Positions 22,695 to 34,209 of a stretch of DNA of 64,000 nt are shown here, piece after piece. Both the position numbers and the translations under genes were made by a program. The stretch comes from Pseudopithomyces maydicus (Eukaryota; Ascomycota; Dothideomycetes; Pleosporales; Didymosphaeriaceae), in the NCBI GenBank assembly GCA_026873275.1, contig JANTUC010000008.1, forward strand, positions 1,550,001-1,614,000. The letters are read 5' to 3'. Positions within the stretch are counted from its first letter, which is position 1. Every line of letters begins with the position of its first letter. The notes under the pieces were generated by a model. It saw only the letters and a program-made list of their open reading frames with translations. It was not told the DNA's origin and searched no databases.

Positions 22695-24431
22695 TCACGA
22701 GAACTTGACGTTGAACTCCCAGTTCCCCTGCTTGAGGTTCTCCGCCGTGTCGTTGAGCAGGATGACGCGGCGCTTTGTGCAGTACGACGTCTTGTCCATC
22801 ATGTCGACCTTGAGGCCCTGGAGCTGGTCGATTGGCTTCTCGAACATCTCGCTGAGGTTTTCGACGGCCATCTCGAGGTCCTTTTGGTTGTCCTCGAAGA
22901 TCTCGGTGAGGTTGTTGCGCGCGAGGTAGTATGCGAAGGCGTAGGTCCACTTGAGGGTTTGGCGGCACTGTTGGAGGGCTTGGGAGGCGGTGTCGAGGTA
23001 TTGGACTTCGATCCACGACATTCCTGGCGGGATGGGTCAGCGGGTTGCAAGGCGGTGGTGTCGGGCTGCGATGTGGGGAACTTACCGGTTGTGTTCTGCA
23101 ACTGCTGCATTTTCTTTTCTGTTTTCAGGTAAATGTCCTTGTCGAGCTTCGCCGACTGTTCGTGATTTGCGTATCGATTGTAGTAGTGTAAATATCTCTC
23201 CAGCGACATCCGGCTCTTGGCCTGCGCATCCCGCGCTTCTGAGCCGCTCTTCTCCTCAAATCGATTGCAGTTGTACCAGCTAGTACCATGCTCTGACCAT
23301 ACACCCATGCACATCCAGCAAAACTCATGGCGGCACTTTCGGCAGGTCATGTGGTTGCAGCCACCGTTCTTTTCTATTGTGGAGTTACATTTGGGGCACT
23401 CCTTTGTGTTTGCTGATATCCAGTTGGCTGTCTCAGAGTCGTCTTCACACTTCTTCAGCCACATCTTCACCAGGGCGCATGGGGCCGGCTGGTGATCGTT
23501 CAACGAGCAGCCGAAACAGAAGTCGTGGTTGCACTCGCAGTGAACAGTGGGCACAATCTGCATCAAGTCTTTGTTCTTAACACCACACTCGACGGCGTAC
23601 ACACAGTTTGGTGCAGGGCACCATCTAAGGTTGTCTTTATCGTCAACGTATGTCCGGGTAAGCAGTTCATGATACCTGCAAAAGTCAGTATGTCGTCCAC
23701 CAGAATAATACCCAATACGGGTTTAGGTGTCACTGTGACTCACCTATCCCGAAGGTCTTCTGCCACAAGGAGATCCAGCGACTTTGAGTCCACTATCCGG
23801 TTGCAACCGTCCCCAGGACACTTAATCCGGGCGGCTTCTCCCTCCTCTCTGATCTTTGTGTATAAGTATTGACGATAGCAGTCGGTGCAAAATCTGTGGC
23901 CGCACTTCATGGCAAACGTGTCAAGGTTTGCATCGTCCTCGCAGCAAATGTCACAAGCAAAGCCCGGGATCTTGACAATCTTAGGCGGGTTGTTAGCCGC
24001 GGTCTCCCCTAAGCCAGCGCTCTCCAGTATCTCCTCCTGATTATCCATGTACCGGTCGATCAGCCGCTCCTTATTCCATCGCAGGTGGCGCAGTAGGATG
24101 GCGGTGGATTCGGGCGGCTGACCGAGGATGTTGGACACCTCCTCGATCTGTCTGTCCTGCGATTCTTGTATCTGCTGGGGGTCAAAGACACTGAAGTCCA
24201 CCTCGTAAGCCTGCTTCCGAGGGCCCATGTCCTTATCTTGCGATTCGAAGCCAACGTCATCCTGGTCCATGTCGAAGTCGGAGTCTACACCAAGCGAGTT
24301 ATTAGACATGTGGCAAGCAGCGGGAAAGAATACGGTATCTTACCGTCCTCCAGACCGAGGTCGCTGTCCTGGTCGTCCATGAAATCGTCGCCGCTCGCCT
24401 GCGAGCTGTTGAAATCGTCGTCCGAGTCCAT
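22695..24431 (-). CDS. RBR E3 ubiquitin ligase, Ariadne/HHARI type
   Basis: RING-between-RING ligase that takes ubiquitin onto its own cysteine before passing it to substrates. Exons 24431-24344, 24284-23744, 23675-23086 and 23023-22695 (introns 59, 68 and 62 bases) give 515 residues, intact. RING1 begins CDICCEDD. The IBR contains HCECNHDFCFGC. RING2 (CPKCNSTIEKNGGCNHMTC) holds the expected catalytic Cys at about residue 316. The Ariadne domain follows (YLHYYNRYANHEQSAKL; NTTGMSWIEVQYLD across the last intron). I chose the start MDSDDDFNSS, which matches the acidic opening of this family. The same frame stays open 86 codons further up, to 24689, with a basic RKRK stretch, so a longer form is possible. 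Confidence 0.92.
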
Positions 24432-25410
24432 CTTGGGCGAGGCTGTGGTGGTGACGGGCGTGGCAGGCAGGTCGACGTGGGAATCGGGAGTCTGCTTCTT
24501 GGTGGGCGGGGCGGTGGAAGGGGCGAGGTGGTCCGCTATATCGTCTGCCTTTCGCTTGCGGGAAGCGGTTGAGGGCGGCGTGGTGATGTTCTGGGAGAGC
24601 CGATCCCGCCGCGATGACGAGACCAGCAGCTGCAAGCACGAGGTACAAGGTACAAGGGCGTGAGGCTGTGGCTGGGTGGCGGAAGGCAACAGGAATGACA
24701 GCAGAGGCGAAGGATATTGGTCAGGTTTATAGAGTCACAAGTGCAGGCCGGGTTGTTCAGGCTTGCGGAGACGGACTGGTGTCGATGCGGGCACTCGAGA
24801 GCGGCGTGAGACGCCGCGCTACGGCCGCTTCGGTTAGCGCCGCCACTGCCTTCCCGAGACTCGCCCGCCGCTGCCTGGGGAGGGCTGAGGGCCGTGTAGA
24901 GATGGACTCCACCTGAGTGTTGTGGCCCCGGGTCGTGGATGGAGTGGATGGACCCGTCCACTGCCTTTCACATGGCTTGTTTTCACATGAGCGAGTCAAC
25001 CTGGTCCCATCAGAGCGCGTTTACGTGTCTCTCCTCTACCGTGGAAGAACCGTACCAGCGCGTTGTTTGTAAGCAAAAAGTGCCTGTTCTTCTATCCTGA
25101 TCGATACCTATTTTAGGGCCCCTGCCAATGCTCGCTCTGCGCACGGCCGATGGATGCCTGGGGCTCATACATACAGTCCAGTCCAGCCCAGCTGCCAGCG
25201 AAGGCAGACGCTCTCTGGCGAATCCGCCATCGTGGCTGACAGTCCTGCCTAACAGCCCTACAGGCAACAATCAAACGTCGCACAGCCCGGCCCGAGACGG
25301 TGCTACCATTCAACTGTACTATCCAACCCCTCGTTGCGACTGGCGATTTCCGCCTGCGAGAACGAACAACGCTCGTCTACCTGCATCGTCTCCTATGTGG
25401 TATGGTATAA
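24432..25410. other. Intergenic, RBR ligase upstream region
   Basis: About 980 bases between the RBR ligase start and the 3' end of eIF2B epsilon. The first 260 bases could encode an N-terminal extension of the ligase. No other gene is supported. Confidence 0.55.
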
Positions 25411-27706
25411 CTAGTCTGAATCCTCATCATCCTCGTCGTCCTCATCGCTCTCCTCCTCGGACGATTGGCTCAGGAAGTCAACCAGCTGCTGCGTCTTGCC
25501 CTTTACCTTCAGCAGGTCCTCGCTCTCTGATGACTTCTCATCCTCCCACCATTGCACAATGCCGTCGTCCTCGATGCTCTCCAGCTCAACCAGCTTCGTT
25601 GCCGCGCTCAGCAGGATGGTATCGCCATTCTCCCGATGCGCAAGATCCGCCTGCAATAGCAGCATGAAGTCGACCTGGTCGACCTTGCTGGACTTGTCCT
25701 TGTCGAATATCGAGCGGTCGATCTAAATTTAACAGAATTAGTATATTGTACCCTACCATATCGCCCGAACAGACTCACCAAATCCTTGTGCTGTGAGAAC
25801 ACCTGGTTGACCGCATCCCGTACGCTAGTGCCAGACTTCACAAGCTGTGTAATGCGCTTTACGAACGCAACAACGACTGCACGGCGAACCTGGTGATCCG
25901 ATGCGTTCGTGCTCATGCGCAGCGCTGTAAGTTCCAATTGGATGTTCGCCGACTCGTGACCCTCAACAAGCGAATCATAGATGCTCAACGAAGCGTCGTG
26001 ATCGAAGTTTGCAGCGTGCTGACTGTCCTGAGAACCAACCGAAACAAAGCTGCCCGCGTTCGAGCGGTCATGCGGGTAATCAAAGTCGTCGAGTTCCGAC
26101 TCAGAATTGAGTGTGGATATTGATTCGAGCGAAAGGTTGCTGAGATTGTATATGGGGCCCGCGGAAATGAGACCGTCGACGATCTCATCCTCGTCTTCCT
26201 CGTCAGAATCGTGGAATTCGAAACCAACACCGCCCGTGCCTACGATGCTGGCATCGTTGCTCTTCTCAACGGCTGGCTCGTCCACATCTCGCCTCCGGCT
26301 TGCCTTCGTAATCCTGTGTTCGCCACGGATGGTAGTGCCCTCCCCGATTGTCACTCCGTATGAGATAAGGGCCCCGGATTCAATCGTGCATCGCCGCCCT
26401 ATTGAAGCTTCATCCGCAATTATGCACTTTTTGATAGTAGAGCCATCTCCAATGCTTGCGTAGTCCCACAAATATGCACCGTCAATGGTAACGCCCTTTC
26501 CAATAATGCAATGCCGCCCTATGATACTGTTCTTGATGACACTGCCATCGCCTATGCTGGTACCACGGCCAATAACTGTCTTGGGAAGGATAACACAGTC
26601 GCGCGCCAGTATGACGCCCTCCTCTTTGTAGATGTTGCCCTTTTGTAACCGGTACGACTGGCCTTGCACGAGGTTGCTGTCCGGGCACAGGGGATATGCC
26701 CACCGCGATACGATGTCCCTGCTGACGGAGTCGTATGCATGCAAATTTCTAACTCGCGCAGCGTAGTGGTCCGCAATGATGTGGGTGTGGATGGTCTTGC
26801 CGTTCAGCTCGTAGTCTTTCAAGACGCTGTGCAGGAAGCCCTTCCTGGGTGCTTGGAAATCAAAGTTGTCGCTCCAGAGCGCGAGGACGTCCGGGGTGCA
26901 GATGTCGATGCCGCAGTCGATGAGATCCTGGCGGATGTCGAGTTCCTGGTGGTCTGAGAGGAGCTCCGGGTCGATGGACAAGAAGTGCGACTGGTCCCTG
27001 TTTGGCATTTGCTCGAAATGGAGGCACCGGTCCTTGGTGGGGTCCAGGACGAAGACGGGACTCGTTCCCTGGGCTTTCGTCCGGTGCGTTGTTCCAGCCT
27101 CCCGCAGCACCATGGTCATGATGGCATTCTTGTCCTTGCGCGTCTCGCCCTGTGCGCAGCGAGGGCCGACTCCAGCGGCAGGTTGCTAACCACATCGCCG
27201 TACACCATGAGGAAGTCGCCCACCAGCAGGCCGCGCGTGTCGAGGTCGCGCATGGCGTCGCCGATGGAGTGGGAGGTGGACTGGATGAGCTCCAGCTTGG
27301 AGAAGGGCGAGGAGCGCGAGGACCATTTCGAGCGCTTGACGTAGTCTTCGACGAGGTCTCGGTGGGCGCCGCAGTAGACGAAGACCTCCTCGACGCCGGC
27401 GTTGGCGAGGAACTCGAAGGTGTATTCGATGAGCGGGGTGTTGGCGAGGGGCAGGAGACACTGGCAGCTGTCAGCACGGCGCGGGCTGCACGAGGATGCA
27501 TAGACTCACGCGTGGGCGCTCGAGGGTGAAGGGGCTGAAGCGCGTCTCGAACGGGTCGGCCAGTATCTACAAAGTTAGCACTCATGCATTGCTTCCACGT
27601 CCACGGCACGGGCTGCACATACCACAGCCTGCAGCGGCTCCTCGCGCTCCTCGTCGCCCGCCTTGGCTTTGTCAGCCGTCTGGCCCTTCTTGCCCTTTGG
27701 CGGCAT
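25411..27706 (-). CDS. GCD6: Translation initiation factor eIF2B epsilon, frame broken
   Basis: Catalytic subunit of the guanine nucleotide exchange factor that reloads eIF2 with GTP; essential in yeast. Exons 27706-27623, 27566-27510, 27460-25779 and 25722-25411 give about 711 residues. It starts MPPKGKKGQ, then the nucleotidyltransferase-like domain (LANTPLIEYTFEFLANAGVEE; YGDVVSNLPLESALA; IMTMVLREAG) and the left-handed beta-helix of hexapeptide repeats (VIGRGTSIGDGSVIKNSIIG). The W2 domain ends in an aromatic/acidic tail (IVQWWEDEKSSESEDLL). Conserved sequence runs on both sides of about 27137-27143 in two different frames, one base short in the CGCGCAAGG stretch. No GT-AG intron can explain this. 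In an essential gene a sequence error is likely. Confidence 0.92.
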
Positions 27707-28686
27707 GCTGTGCGTTCCGACGTGTGCGTTGGTGGGGCTGGTTGCGTCGTCTTTTGGTGGGATGTATTTCGCCGCCAAAATTGGACGATGACTCAGGAAC
27801 TTCCGAACGACCGCGGGAACACCGCACCAAAGCGGTGCGTCACCGGCCCAGGAGATCCAGCAAACGATTTAAGGTTAAGGTGGGGCTTGCGGGCTTGCCG
27901 CAGGGGCCTTTGCCTGGGTCAATGGGCAAGACGCCCTTTCCCTGGCTTTCACATGGGCCATCGAGGCCTAGAACTGCTGGCCCTGCGGTCTGGACAACCA
28001 TCCTGAATGCTTGTTGCGACGACAGTCCACCAGCTGGAGAGACGCCGAAGAACCGCCAGCGAGCAACCTCCAAAGTCTTGGTTCACGCGGGACTGACTAC
28101 GCTAGGTGAATTCGCACTCGTATTTCGGTCTCTTGCTGTTCACGGTCATGGGCCCACCCTCCTACACATGTGAACAGACGAATCCCGGTTAGGCTCGCCT
28201 CCACCGAAACTCTACCACCCCAAGCGTACGGGCATGAGACAAAGCTTTTCAGGAAAATAAGACACAAGTACGCAATCGTCTTGTCAATGCTATAAGCTAC
28301 ATTGCATCCATGCCACGACATCTTCCATCTACCTAGAAGTCTACTCCAGACGAGCCCCAGCAGAGCCGAGAGATCACCCAGAAAAGCCCCGTCTCTGGCC
28401 CTTTTCTATCCTAGCGCACAGCGATGCGCTGCTGGTCTCCGTGTGTGTCGTGCCCAGTGTGTTGGGTGGGAAGCGATCATTTCAGAGCAACTTAAAGAAG
28501 GTAAAAAGTATGACTGGCACAATAAGCCATGGTATCCCATCCCAACGCCGTCTATGACCTGTCCCTGATCCGACCTCTGCCGCTCGTCCTTCCCATTCTT
28601 CGCTGCTTCCGCCGAAGCTCAGCGTCGCGGCTATGTGGCTTGCAGTGATTCCGTAGATAACGCAGGCGTGTATCAACTCCGTCCCT
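27707..28686. other. Intergenic, eIF2B epsilon upstream region
   Basis: About 980 bases between the stop of SKN7 and the start of eIF2B epsilon, both leftward. The eIF2B epsilon frame is open 24 codons above the chosen start, to 27778. No other gene is supported. Confidence 0.55.
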
Positions 28687-30900
28687 TCACCTCGGCCGGT
28701 GCATTGGATTCATAGGCTGCGGCGGTAACGGAGCCGGCGCATACATTTGCTGTCGTTTCGCCGGGTTGTTCATACCGTCCCCTCCCGAGATATCTGAAAT
28801 CTGTCTTCTATGCCCTGCTTGCTGTGCCGCGTGACCAGGCATTGGGACCTGTGGATTTGGAGCATATGGTACGTTGCCGGGCACGGCTGGCATTCCTGGT
28901 ACTCCTTGCACAGCGTATGCCGCGGGATTGGCATGTACGGCTTGTAAGTATTCTTCCGACATGCCGGTGCCGACTGGGGAGACTCCAGGCACGGCGTTGG
29001 GCGAGTTCCAACTTGCGGTCGCCGGTGACTTTGCTGGTGACTCTTCTTCTTTCAAGACCTGTCTTGTCGAAGCTAGAGGTTGCGGCGCTACCATACCACC
29101 ATCCATGTGCCCAATGGGCTTCTTCAGATGTGCAAGGTGCTTTTCCAACATGTGCAGCAATCCTTCTTTTGTGAACGGTTTCGGAAGAACATCGTTCATG
29201 CCTGGTTTATATCAGTAACCCGAGTTATAAAAGAGTCCAATTAAAACATACCGTGCTGGAAGTACATTGAAATATCATCACTTCGGATGTTAGACGTCAT
29301 AGCGATGATTGGTGTATTGTCGAATTGTCGGATCAAGTGACACGCGGACACACCGTCCAAGTTGGGCATAATAATATCCATGAGCACAAGATCATATTTC
29401 GAACCGGCGTTCATCTTGTTCACGGCTTCTAGGCCGTCAAGCTGGGCAAATCAGTATATTGGCTAATTGTAGAGACAACTCAAAACTTACCGCGCTGTCG
29501 ATGGAACAATGGAATGCATATAAAAATTTGCTACCGATGCGACGGCACGTTGGGTCGTCTTCGACAAGGAGAATTTGAGGCTGGCGGATCCATCCAGGGT
29601 CGACCTGCGCGCTCTTCTTTCGCGGCTCCTGGAATTGGGGGTTGCTTGGGTCTGCAACTTTAGGTGGCATACTATATGGAATATTGTTGATATGCTCGCT
29701 ATACATGGGGTCGATTCCGTTGGTTTGTCCAACTGGATAAACAAGGTTATCAATGTCACCTAGGCGCATCGAGTTGGAGGAGCTTCCGGCAGATGGCGGC
29801 CCGCGACTGTGAGGTCTCGCGCTTCGGATGAGGTCGGGCGGAGGCGTGGTAAGGGTTCCGTTCATTCTCATTGTGATTTCATTCATATGCTCAAGATTCC
29901 TCGGGTTGAGCATGACGTCTGCATTGGTTTCACTGAGCAACTTCGAAGCGTGTTGCAGAGGGGAGGCCGGGATATCCTCTTCGGTGGATTGATTTTGTCC
30001 GTCCATGTTTCCGTTCTGCGCTTGGGCGCCATTTGGAGGGAAGGGGTTCCCAAGCCTGCTGTCACGTCGCCGTTGCGCATCGACATTGTGCAGGAAGGTC
30101 ATGACATTTTGCATCACATGCTCGTGGTTGACAACCGTCTTTTGAAGTCCAATGACCTCTTGAAGCAGCATTGAGTGGTGAACGCTGAGCTCGTTGTAGC
30201 GATTCTCGAGAGCATGCAGTTGCGCTTGGGTCGCGACAAGCTGGTTGCTCATCATGTCCATCTGTTGAGCAGGGATGATCATCTCTTCACTTGGCTGATT
30301 GGTCTTTCGCGGGGCAGGCGCCTTTCGTCGAATGTTGTCCAGCGCGTCTTTGTTGTTCATTTTGAAGTCTGGGTGCTTGAATTCCCAAGCCTGCAAACTG
30401 TCAGTCGTGCCTTCCCATGATTGCAAATGCTCCCGGAAGGAGCGACCATGGAGCAAATCTTACCCCAGGTCCGTACGGCGACTGTCCATTTTCTTCGTTG
30501 TTGTGTCGCACTTTGTGAAAGTCGTACTTGTTCAGTTGCCGAACGAAGCTAGCAAAGTTGCTGTGCTTGAAGTGCTTGGGTAGGATGTGTTTTGTGAATT
30601 TTTCGTTCTGGCCTATCGTCAGCCTTCCACCTACAGTCCATGACGGGTGGCACAACATACTTCGAGCACCACAAAGCTGTCGCCATCGTTTCCCCAGCGC
30701 ACAACGTTCTCGTCGGTTGGGTTTTCGAGCATCCTGTCGCGCGCATCAGCAAATGGAGACTTGAGGACCAGGGCATGGTGCCGACGTACTTGTACAGCTT
30801 GCGAACCTACGACACGCGTTAGCAAAGAAAAGAGACGGGACGAAATCAAGTTGCGACTTACGAAATCGCTGCTGCTCGAACCTTGCGACTGGTTCTCCAT
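28687..30900 (-). CDS. SKN7: Response regulator transcription factor Skn7
   Basis: Nuclear regulator joining a heat-shock-factor DNA-binding domain to a two-component receiver; it controls oxidative and osmotic stress genes. Seven exons (30900-30862, 30806-30790, 30733-30661, 30607-30464, 30390-29491, 29441-29252, 29201-28687) give 625 residues, intact. The second exon is only 17 bases. The HSF domain spans about residues 12-105 (DFVRKLYK, VVRWGNDGDSFVVLE, HFKHSNFASFVRQLNKYDF). A coiled coil follows near 130-190. The receiver begins QILLVEDD with acidic Asp369/370, the phospho-acceptor Asp is 413 in LVLMDIIMPN, and the conserved Lys is 462 in LPKPFTKEG. The C-terminus is Pro/Ala/Gln-rich. It is divergent from the peroxiredoxin gene, a plausible target. 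Confidence 0.96.
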
Positions 30901-32125
30901 GTTTGCGGTCGTGGACTCTCACAGTATCGTATCGAGGGTTCGCTAGCGCGCTTCTCAGATGGCCTGCTGTTCCCCTCCAGAACCCTTCTGCAGCTCTGTC
31001 GACAAAAGAAAACGCTCGTCTGGGATCGGTCGCACCCGTTGGGGATGGACTCTGCGATGTGGTCGGCCGGATGGATGGATGCGCGAGACCTCACCCGCCT
31101 TGCAGTGACCGCCTGCGCGGTCTTCGGCCTGTGACGTCTGAAGCGGGATGCGGGAGTACAGGGTGTGCGCACATGAGCCCACGGTCATGCGCTAGGGACC
31201 TCGACAGGTATCTTTCCGAGGTGTTCCAGATGGCGTGAAGAGAAAGAACTGGCGAAGGAGGGTGAATTAGGTTTTACGAGTGGGTATCCAGCACTAAAGC
31301 AGGTTGAGGAATGCACAGGACGGCGGCCGTGACGGCACTCTAGTGGCGCTGAGCGGCCTGCAGCAGAGCTAAGAGACAGCGTGCCGAGGACAGGGAAGGG
31401 GCGGACAGGGTTAAGATCGAGGGCTTGAAAGGAAACGCGCTGGGGACCCATTAGCCAGTATGCGCCCGCCGCCCGGCTACATGGCCTGTTCGGTTGCAAC
31501 CGAGATCACAGCGAGGGGGGCGACTCGCGAGGCCGGACGACATGCGTGACAGCGCCGGTGGCTGTCTCTGGCAACAGACGCAGCGTCATTGTGCACGCCA
31601 GGCGAGCAGGACGGGGGCCTTGGACAGCTTCGGGGCAGCGCGGACGAGCCGGCTGTGGGTTTTTGGCCGGCCGCGAGCGATCAGTACACAATGACGGAAT
31701 GGGCCAAGCGGCATCCCGGCAGCGAAAAGAAAGTCGCAATTAATCGCGGCGGGACGCAGGCCGGGGGCTCCATTATTAGCAATTTGGCCTGCAGCGCGCC
31801 TGCGCACAGGGGATGCGAGCAGACGGGCACCCGCCGCCCGCGTGCTGCTCGAGGGGCCCATGGTGGACGTGAACGGCGCCCTGGAAGCCTGCACGCTGTC
31901 GCTGTCGTCGATGATGGGGATGCGCCTGGCTGACCAGGGCCCCGCGAATCTGCACTCAGCTGGGAATGGCTGGCGCCGATCTTGTGTCTTCTCGGAGCCA
32001 TTTGGGCGGTAATGAATCCCACGCTAGCCCGCGCCCAAACACCACACACTCCCCGGCGTACGTAGCGTTGTATACAGGACACTACCTTCACCCTCAGCTC
32101 CGCCACCGCAGACCCGACACTCACC
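30901..32125. promoter_or_regulatory. Shared upstream region, SKN7 / peroxiredoxin
   Basis: 1225 GC-rich bases between divergent start codons, with no gene seen. A TTTTTGGCCGGCC stretch with the palindrome GGCCGGCC at 31665-31672 resembles the GGCC-type element reported for Skn7 in yeast (from memory; the match is partial). Confidence 0.45.
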
Positions 32126-32955
32126 ATGTTTGCCGCTCGCCGTCTACCGCGCGCCCTGCCCCTTGCTGCCCCGTCCCGCCGCCTGTTCCATGCATCCACC
32201 CCGGCCTTCGTCCAGATTGGCGACAAGGTGCCCGATGTGGAGCTGCACGAGGGCTCGCCGGGCAGCAAGGTGAGGATTGCTGACGAGTTGAAGAGCGGGA
32301 AGGGCCTAATCATCGGTAAATCCTCGCCCAGTGCCTGATCTGCCCACCCGTGTCCTGACCAGCCTCGTCCAGGTGTGCCCGCCGCCTTCTCTCCAGCCTG
32401 CAGCGAGAGCCACATCCCAGGCTATATCAACTCGAAGCAGCTCAAGGACGCCGGCCGTGTCTTCGTCGTGTCGGGTACGTTCCATCTCTAGCTCAATTCC
32501 AAAGTCATGTGCAATGAATTGACCCAATTGCAATGACCACTGCAACGACCACTGCAATGACCACTGCTAACACTCTGTCTCAGTCAACGATGCGTTTGTG
32601 TATGCCCTCCCCATTGACTCCTAGCAAAGCTTCAATCTAACATCTTCAAGCATGAAGGCATGGGCCAAGACCCTGGATCCATCCGAATCCAGCGGAGTGA
32701 GTCATCTTCCCCTCGAGCAAGCCGAAGACATGGACTGACCGTAATTAGATCCGCTTCCTGGCTGACCCGGACCTCCGCTTCACCAAGGCGCTGGACCTGT
32801 CCTTCGATGGCGCCGCCATCTTCGGAGGCGACCGCTCCAAGCGATACGCCTTGGTCATCGAAGACGGTGCCGTCAAGGACGCTCATGTCGAGCCCGACAA
32901 CACCGGTCTTGATGTGTCTTCCGTGAAGAACGTCTTTGGAAAGCTCTTCAAGTAA
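32126..32955 (+). CDS. Mitochondrial peroxiredoxin, Prx5/Ahp1 type
   Basis: Thiol peroxidase that reduces hydrogen peroxide and alkyl hydroperoxides. Exons 32126-32315, 32373-32474, 32584-32599, 32651-32696 and 32749-32955 give 186 residues; the third exon is only 16 bases. Residues 1 to about 25 are Arg- and Ala-rich without acidic residues (MFAARRLPRALPLAAPSRRL), a typical mitochondrial presequence. The peroxidatic Cys is residue 73 in VPAAFSPACSESHIPGY, with the Pro/Thr-like active-site surround of the Prx5 family. VVSVNDAFVMKAWAK and RFLADPDLRFTKALDL follow as expected. It is intact. It lies head-to-head with SKN7, so both may answer to oxidative stress together. Confidence 0.93.
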
Positions 32956-33228
32956 GGTGTCGTCCTAGTAACTTGACCTTCAAAAAAAGTTCGGTACGAT
33001 TGTGCTCGCACCATGTATGTACAACACATGCATGCAATTAAGCCTGTATAGGCCCGTGTAACGGTTGTATATCCCCTTTAACAAGCCATTGGGCTTGCAT
33101 TTGTAGGATATGTAGTTATTAAAATATCAAAATTAGGACTGATGCATGTTCTCTGCATCCTGAACTGCGGCCATCTATGCACAGTATACCAAAGTAGGCT
33201 GACTGGTACTAGCCTCGCCTTATCTTCT

Positions 33229-33992
33229 TTAAAAAACGACCATACCAACAACCGCAAAAGCCACCATCCCCATCCATATCTTGCCACCTCTAAACGCCCC
33301 TCCCGCACCGCCAGTTCCCACAACACTTTGCGTTGCCTCTCCACCACCACTCTCTCCTTCACCCTCCCCTCCTCCCGTCACCAATATCCCCCCACCACTC
33401 TCCTCCGGCGCCTCCGTCTCCGCCGGACCCTCCCCTCCCCCTACCGGCGTCGTGACCGCCACAATCTCCCTGGGCGCCTCAAACTTCCCATCGCTCTCCT
33501 GGAACCTGACCTGCACCGCTGCCGCCACCGCCCTCACCGACCCCCCAATCTCGCTCAGCGTCATCGTGCTCACATCCCCACCCTCGCTACAATTAGCATT
33601 GACATACACCCCTCCAAACCTTAGTCTACAATGCGCCGCCACATCGCTCCACCCGTACCCATCCGGGCAGCAATACACCGCCGTCTCCCCGTCGATCCAC
33701 TGGTCCTGCGCTGCGGCCGTCCGCGGGTACGCGAGGGCTGTCGTGCGCGTGCGGGACGCCTCGTAGTTGTAGCCTGAGGGGCAGGCCGTCGCCGGCGAGT
33801 AGAAGGTGTAGTCGGAGGAGAGGGCAGAGGGCGCGCCCCAGGGGAAGCAGGTCGGGTTTGGGGCGGCGGGGGAGGTGCTCTTCGGGCCGCAGGTGTAGCC
33901 TGAGGAGAGGGCGGCGGCGGTCGAGCACGAGGGGGGATGGAGGCTGTGGCGTAGGAGGGGGACCAGGGGCGGTAGTTGGAGCGGGTGGTCAT
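33229..33992 (-). CDS. Cys-rich protein with C-terminal membrane anchor, frame broken
   Basis: About 254 residues from the ATG at 33990-33992 if one base is supplied in the run at 33931-33936 (six C on the coding strand). Before the run the frame reads MTTRSNYRPWSPSYATASIP. After it, the other frame reads SCSTAAALSSGYTCG and continues to the stop. The protein has several spaced Cys in motifs such as YTCGP, PTCFPWGAPSAL, YSPATACPSGYNY and YCCPDGYGWSDVAAHCRL. A Gly/Glu-rich linker follows, then a hydrophobic end (IWMGMVAFAVVGMVVF) that could be a membrane anchor. There is no classical signal peptide. It resembles a group of uncharacterised Dothideomycete proteins; function unknown. Confidence 0.65.
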
Positions 33993-34209
33993 GGTGGGGG
34001 TGGGAGGGGGATTTATGTGTATTATATGTAGATGTACATGTGAGAAAAGTTTCTATGAGTAGATATCGTGCATTGCTTGGGAAATGATGGTATTTGGGGC
34101 TTTGGCATGTTTATCTTATATTTTGAGGAATATAGGTGTTAGCTTTGGGGGAATACGAGGTTTTGCTGGGCGAAGAGCTGAAAGCGAAATACGAGGCTGT
34201 ACCAAGAGC

